A stretch of 17,912 nucleotides of DNA from Comamonadaceae bacterium (GTDB lineage Bacteria > Pseudomonadota > Gammaproteobacteria > Burkholderiales > Burkholderiaceae_C). The position numbers and the translations under genes were made by a program. The stretch covers positions 1 through 17,912 of the forward strand of contig CANHKH010000021.1 in the NCBI GenBank assembly GCA_947460165.1, in the 5' to 3' direction. The notes beneath the pieces were generated by a model, which saw nothing but the letters and a program-made list of their open reading frames with translations, was not told the origin of the DNA and searched no databases. The stretch's first letter is position 1. Each line of letters begins with the position of its first letter. Of the stretch, positions 14,742-17,912 are shown piece after piece.

Positions 14742-14851
14742 GTGGGACACTTCGTTGAAATTGAATGCGTCAGTGACGCGAACTCACGCTGACGGTCGCC
14801 ATCTGGTTTGGCCGTTCAGGGACTCACCATAGACGCCAAGGAGACAAACGC

Positions 14852-17593
14852 ATGGCTGCCAACCCCCACCTCGGTGGACCCCAATCCCACGCCTTTGCAG
14901 CCCATGACGGCGCTGCCGGCCCCGACAAAGACCAGCAAGAAACCCGCGAATGGCTGGATGCCCTGGCCGCCGTCATTGACAAAGAAGGCCCAGAGCGTGC
15001 GCACTTTCTCTTGGAGCAACTCCTGGAAGAAGCCCGCCAGCACAGCATTGACATGCCGTTTTCGGCCAACACGGGCTACGTCAACACCATTGAGCCCAAC
15101 CAAGAGGCCCGCTGCCCGGGCAACATTGAAATTGAAGAGCGCTTGCGCGCCTACATGCGCTGGAACGCCATGGCCATGGTGGTCAAGGCCAACCGCCACA
15201 ACCCCGAAGACGGTGGCGACCTGGGTGGCCACATTGGCTCTTTTGCCTCGCTGGCCCACCTCTTTGGCGCGGGCTTCAACCACTTTTGGCACGCCGAGAG
15301 CGAGAACCACGGCGGCGACTGCCTCTACATCCAGGGCCATGTCTCGCCCGGCGTCTATGCCCGCGCTTACATGGAAGGCCGGCTGACCGAAGAGCAACTG
15401 CTCAACTTCCGCCAAGAGGTGGATGGCAAGGGTTTGTCCAGCTACCCGCACCCCAAGTTGATGCCCGAGTTCTGGCAGTTCCCCACGGTCTCCATGGGTT
15501 TGGGTCCGTTGATGGCGATTTACCAGGCGCGCTTTTTGAAGTACCTGCACGCCCGCGGCATTGCCAACACCGAAAACCGCAAGGTCTGGGTGTTTTGCGG
15601 TGACGGCGAGATGGACGAGGTCGAGTCCCTGGGCGCCATCAGCCTGGCCGCCCGCGAGGGCCTGGACAACCTGATTTTTGTGGTGAACTGCAACCTGCAG
15701 CGCCTGGACGGCCCGGTGCGCGGCAACGGCAAGATCGTGCAGGAGCTCGAAGGCGAGTTCCGCGGCTCGGGCTGGAACGTCATCAAGCTGCTGTGGGGCT
15801 CGAACTGGGACCCGCTGCTGGCCCGCGACAAAGACGGCGCGCTGCGCAAGATCATGATGGACACCGTCGACGGCGATTACCAGGCCTTCAAAGCCAACGA
15901 CGGCGCTTACGTGCGCAAGCATTTCTTTGGCCGCGACCCGCGCACGCTGGAGATGGTGGCCCACCTGAGCGACGACGACATTTGGAACCTGCGCCGCGGC
16001 GGCCATGACCCGCAAAAGGTCTACGCCGCCTACCACCAGGCGGTGAACCACAAGGGACAGCCCACGGTCATGCTGATCAAGACCGTCAAGGGCTTTGGCA
16101 TGGGCAAGGCCGGCGAGGGCAAGAACACGGTGCACCAGACCAAAAAGCTCACCGACGAGGACATCAAAATCTTTCGCGACCGCTTTAACCTGCCGATTCC
16201 CGACAGCGAGCTGCCCAAGCTGCCGTTTTACAAGCCGGCCGACGACACGCCCGAGATGAAGTACCTCCACGAGCGGCGCCAGGCTCTGGGCGGCTACCTG
16301 CCCAAGCGCCGCGTCAAGGCCGATGAGAGCTTCACCGTGCCCTCGCTCGAAACCTTCAAAGCCGTGATCGAGCCCACCGCCGAAGGCCGCGAGATCTCGA
16401 CCACCCAGGCCTATGTGCGCTTTTTGACGCAGCTGCTGCGCGACCAGGCCCTGGGCCCACGCGTGGTGCCCATTTTGGTGGACGAGGCGCGCACCTTTGG
16501 CATGGAAGGGCTGTTTCGCCAAGTGGGCATTTACAACCCCGCGGGCCAGCAGTACACCCCGGTGGACAAAGACCAGGTCATGTACTACCGCGAGGACAAG
16601 GCCGGCCAAATTCTGCAAGAAGGCATCAACGAGGCTGGCGGCATGTCCAGCTGGATTGCCGCGGCCACCAGCTACAGCACCAGCAACCGGATCATGATCC
16701 CGTTCTACGTGTACTACTCCATGTTTGGCTTTCAGCGTGTGGGCGATCTGGCCTGGGCGGCTGGTGACATGCAAGCGCGCGGTTTCCTCTTGGGCGGCAC
16801 CTCTGGGCGCACCACGCTCAATGGCGAAGGCCTGCAGCACGAAGACGGCCACAGCCACATCTTGGCTGGCACCATCCCCAACTGCATCTCTTACGACCCG
16901 ACCTTTGCGCACGAGGTCGGCGTGATCATGCAGCACGGCTTGAAGCGCATGGTCGAAAAGCAAGAAAACGTCTTTTACTACCTGACCCTGCTCAACGAGA
17001 ACTACCCCATGCCCGGCCTGAAGGCGGGCACGGAAGCGCAGATCATCAAGGGCATGTACTTGCTGCAAGAGCCCGGCCAGGTCCAGGGCCAGTTGCAGGT
17101 CAACCTGTTGGGCTCGGGCACCATCTTGCGCGAATCCATGGCCGCCAAAAAACTGCTCGAAGAAGAATGGGGTGTGGCCGCCGCCGTCTGGAGCTGCCCC
17201 AGCTTCAACGAGCTGGCCAGAGACGGCCAAGACGCCGAGCGCTGGAACCTGCTGCACCCGACCGAGCCGGCGCGCGTGCCCTTTGTGGCGCAGCAGCTGG
17301 CCAGCCAGGCCGGCCCGGTGGTCGCGTCCACCGACTACATGAAGGCTTTTGCCGAGCAAATCCGCTCTTTCATGCCGGCAGGCCGCACTTACAAGGTGCT
17401 GGGCACCGACGGCTTTGGCCGCAGCGATTTTCGTGTCAAGCTTCGCGAGCACTTTGAGATCAACCGGCATTACATTGTGGTGGCCGCGCTCAAGGCCTTG
17501 TCTGAGCAGGGCGAGTTGCCCGCCGCCAAGGTGCTCGAAGCCATTCAAAAATACGGCTTGAACGCCGACAAAAGCAATCCGCTGTACGCCTGA
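14852..17593 (+). CDS. aceE: Pyruvate dehydrogenase E1 component, homodimeric type
   Basis: This 913-residue enzyme decarboxylates pyruvate with thiamine diphosphate and passes the acetyl group to the lipoyl domains of AceF. The thiamine-binding motif runs from G250-D251-G252 (GDGEMDE) to N279-C280-N281. The stretch NCNLQRLDGPVRGNGKI and the later YREDKAGQILQEGINEAGG match the single-chain E1 family, not the alpha/beta type. The length is slightly above the roughly 890 residues of Escherichia coli AceE, with a longer N-terminus. The start at 14852 has AAGGAG eight bases upstream (14838-14843). aceF follows 35 bases later in the same direction. No PdhR-type operator was recognised upstream. 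Confidence 0.97.
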   Translation: MAANPHLGGPQSHAFAAHDGAAGPDKDQQETREWLDALAAVIDKEGPERAHFLLEQLLEEARQHSIDMPFSANTGYVNTIEPNQEARCPGNIEIEERLRAYMRWNAMAMVVKANRHNPEDGGDLGGHIGSFASLAHLFGAGFNHFWHAESENHGGDCLYIQGHVSPGVYARAYMEGRLTEEQLLNFRQEVDGKGLSSYPHPKLMPEFWQFPTVSMGLGPLMAIYQARFLKYLHARGIANTENRKVWVFCGDGEMDEVESLGAISLAAREGLDNLIFVVNCNLQRLDGPVRGNGKIVQELEGEFRGSGWNVIKLLWGSNWDPLLARDKDGALRKIMMDTVDGDYQAFKANDGAYVRKHFFGRDPRTLEMVAHLSDDDIWNLRRGGHDPQKVYAAYHQAVNHKGQPTVMLIKTVKGFGMGKAGEGKNTVHQTKKLTDEDIKIFRDRFNLPIPDSELPKLPFYKPADDTPEMKYLHERRQALGGYLPKRRVKADESFTVPSLETFKAVIEPTAEGREISTTQAYVRFLTQLLRDQALGPRVVPILVDEARTFGMEGLFRQVGIYNPAGQQYTPVDKDQVMYYREDKAGQILQEGINEAGGMSSWIAAATSYSTSNRIMIPFYVYYSMFGFQRVGDLAWAAGDMQARGFLLGGTSGRTTLNGEGLQHEDGHSHILAGTIPNCISYDPTFAHEVGVIMQHGLKRMVEKQENVFYYLTLLNENYPMPGLKAGTEAQIIKGMYLLQEPGQVQGQLQVNLLGSGTILRESMAAKKLLEEEWGVAAAVWSCPSFNELARDGQDAERWNLLHPTEPARVPFVAQQLASQAGPVVASTDYMKAFAEQIRSFMPAGRTYKVLGTDGFGRSDFRVKLREHFEINRHYIVVAALKALSEQGELPAAKVLEAIQKYGLNADKSNPLYA

Positions 17594-17628
17594 GCCCAGG
17601 CCCTGCACACTTTTCGGAGACAACACAC

Positions 17629-17912
17629 ATGGCATTGGTAGACATTCAGGTCCCGGACATCGGTGACTTTGACGAAGTGGCCGTCATCGAGTTGCTGGTC
17701 AAGCCCGGCGACACGGTCAAGGCCGAACAATCGCTGCTCACGGTCGAATCTGACAAGGCCTCTATGGAGATCCCCTCCAGCCACGCGGGCGTGGTCAAGG
17801 AGCTCAAGGTCAAGCTGGGCGACAAGGTCAAGCAAGGCTCGGTGATCGTGGTGCTGGAGGAGGCTTCTTCTTCCAAGCCTTCTGAGGGTGCGGTGGTGGC
17901 AGTGGCCCCTGC
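17629..17912 (+). CDS. aceF: Dihydrolipoyllysine acetyltransferase (E2 of pyruvate dehydrogenase), N-terminal part
   Basis: The window ends 94 codons into the gene. The visible part is one lipoyl domain (about 1-77) with the lipoylated lysine K43 in ESDKASMEIP, then an alanine/serine/proline linker beginning around 79. The E2 core takes the acetyl group from AceE and transfers it to CoA. The start at 17629 has GGAG nine bases upstream (17616-17619). Whether further lipoyl domains follow cannot be seen. Confidence 0.95.
   Translation, partial: MALVDIQVPDIGDFDEVAVIELLVKPGDTVKAEQSLLTVESDKASMEIPSSHAGVVKELKVKLGDKVKQGSVIVVLEEASSSKPSEGAVVAVAP

Larger units (their letters stand above)
14662..14851. 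other. AT-rich divergent intergenic region between the kinase gene and aceE
   Basis: These 190 bases separate two divergent units and are much AT-richer than the genes, especially 14685-14765. They contain a palindrome (14728-14741), an odd-centred inverted repeat GCGTCA-G-TGACGC (14767-14779), two GTTGAAATT direct copies (14688-14696 and 14754-14762), a kinase promoter candidate and the aceE ribosome binding site. I could not find a convincing -35/-10 pair for aceE. Confidence 0.6.

Noticed and set aside
14816..17635. Open frame of 939 codons on the minus strand opposite aceE
   Set aside because: It mirrors aceE codon by codon in a GC-rich gene, has no recognisable domain, and aceE is unmistakable on the plus strand. 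Long antisense frames are expected from third-position GC bias.
1..17912. CRISPR array, tRNA, rRNA, transposase or phage genes
   Set aside because: No regularly spaced repeats, no cloverleaf-like sequence noticed, and every strong coding frame is assigned to another function.

Overview
The window is GC-rich, tightly packed bacterial chromosome. It looks like a betaproteobacterium of the order Burkholderiales, most likely Comamonadaceae. The basis is the homodimeric pyruvate dehydrogenase (aceE followed by aceF), the folD and FixJ-type neighbours, the protein style, and a C-rich/G-rich intergenic hairpin at the left edge. The family assignment is inference from overall resemblance. No search was run.

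Layout from left to right. (1) 53-2697, minus strand: an AraC-family regulator followed 14 bases later by an AMP-forming acyl-CoA synthetase, probably one transcription unit. (2) 2943-6027, minus strand: a GbsR/MarR-type regulator, then cydA and cydB of a cyanide-insensitive (short Q-loop) cytochrome bd quinol oxidase. A sigma70-like promoter lies ahead of the regulator, with an 18-base inverted repeat just downstream of its -10 box that could be an autoregulatory operator. (3) 6248-10215, minus strand: a six-gene operon for a tryptophan tryptophylquinone (TTQ) amine dehydrogenase, in the order heavy chain, MauE-like membrane protein, MauD-like thioredoxin-fold protein, light chain, and two small monohaem c-type cytochromes. 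An intrinsic-type terminator follows. The light chain has the 14-cysteine pattern and residue spacing of aromatic amine dehydrogenase, so I call the genes aauBEDA. (4) 10440-11291, minus strand: folD. (5) 11307-14661, minus strand: a membrane-bound PAS sensor histidine kinase and a FixJ-type response regulator, ended by a strong intrinsic terminator whose T-run almost touches the folD start. (6) 14852-17912, plus strand: aceE and the beginning of aceF, divergent from the kinase across an AT-rich, repeat-containing gap.

How the genes work together. The aau operon should oxidise primary aromatic amines (phenylethylamine, tyramine type) in the periplasm to aldehyde and ammonia. Electrons would pass from TTQ to a c-type cytochrome or cupredoxin, and the two cytochromes at the operon's end are candidates. 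The bd oxidase is a separate quinol-oxidising branch with its own regulator. folD and aceEF are housekeeping genes of one-carbon and central carbon metabolism.

The most notable point is that the amine dehydrogenase operon is enclosed by unrelated genes on both sides yet holds no di-haem MauG. The enzyme that matures TTQ must therefore be elsewhere or be something else. I found no tRNA, rRNA, CRISPR array, transposase or attachment site.
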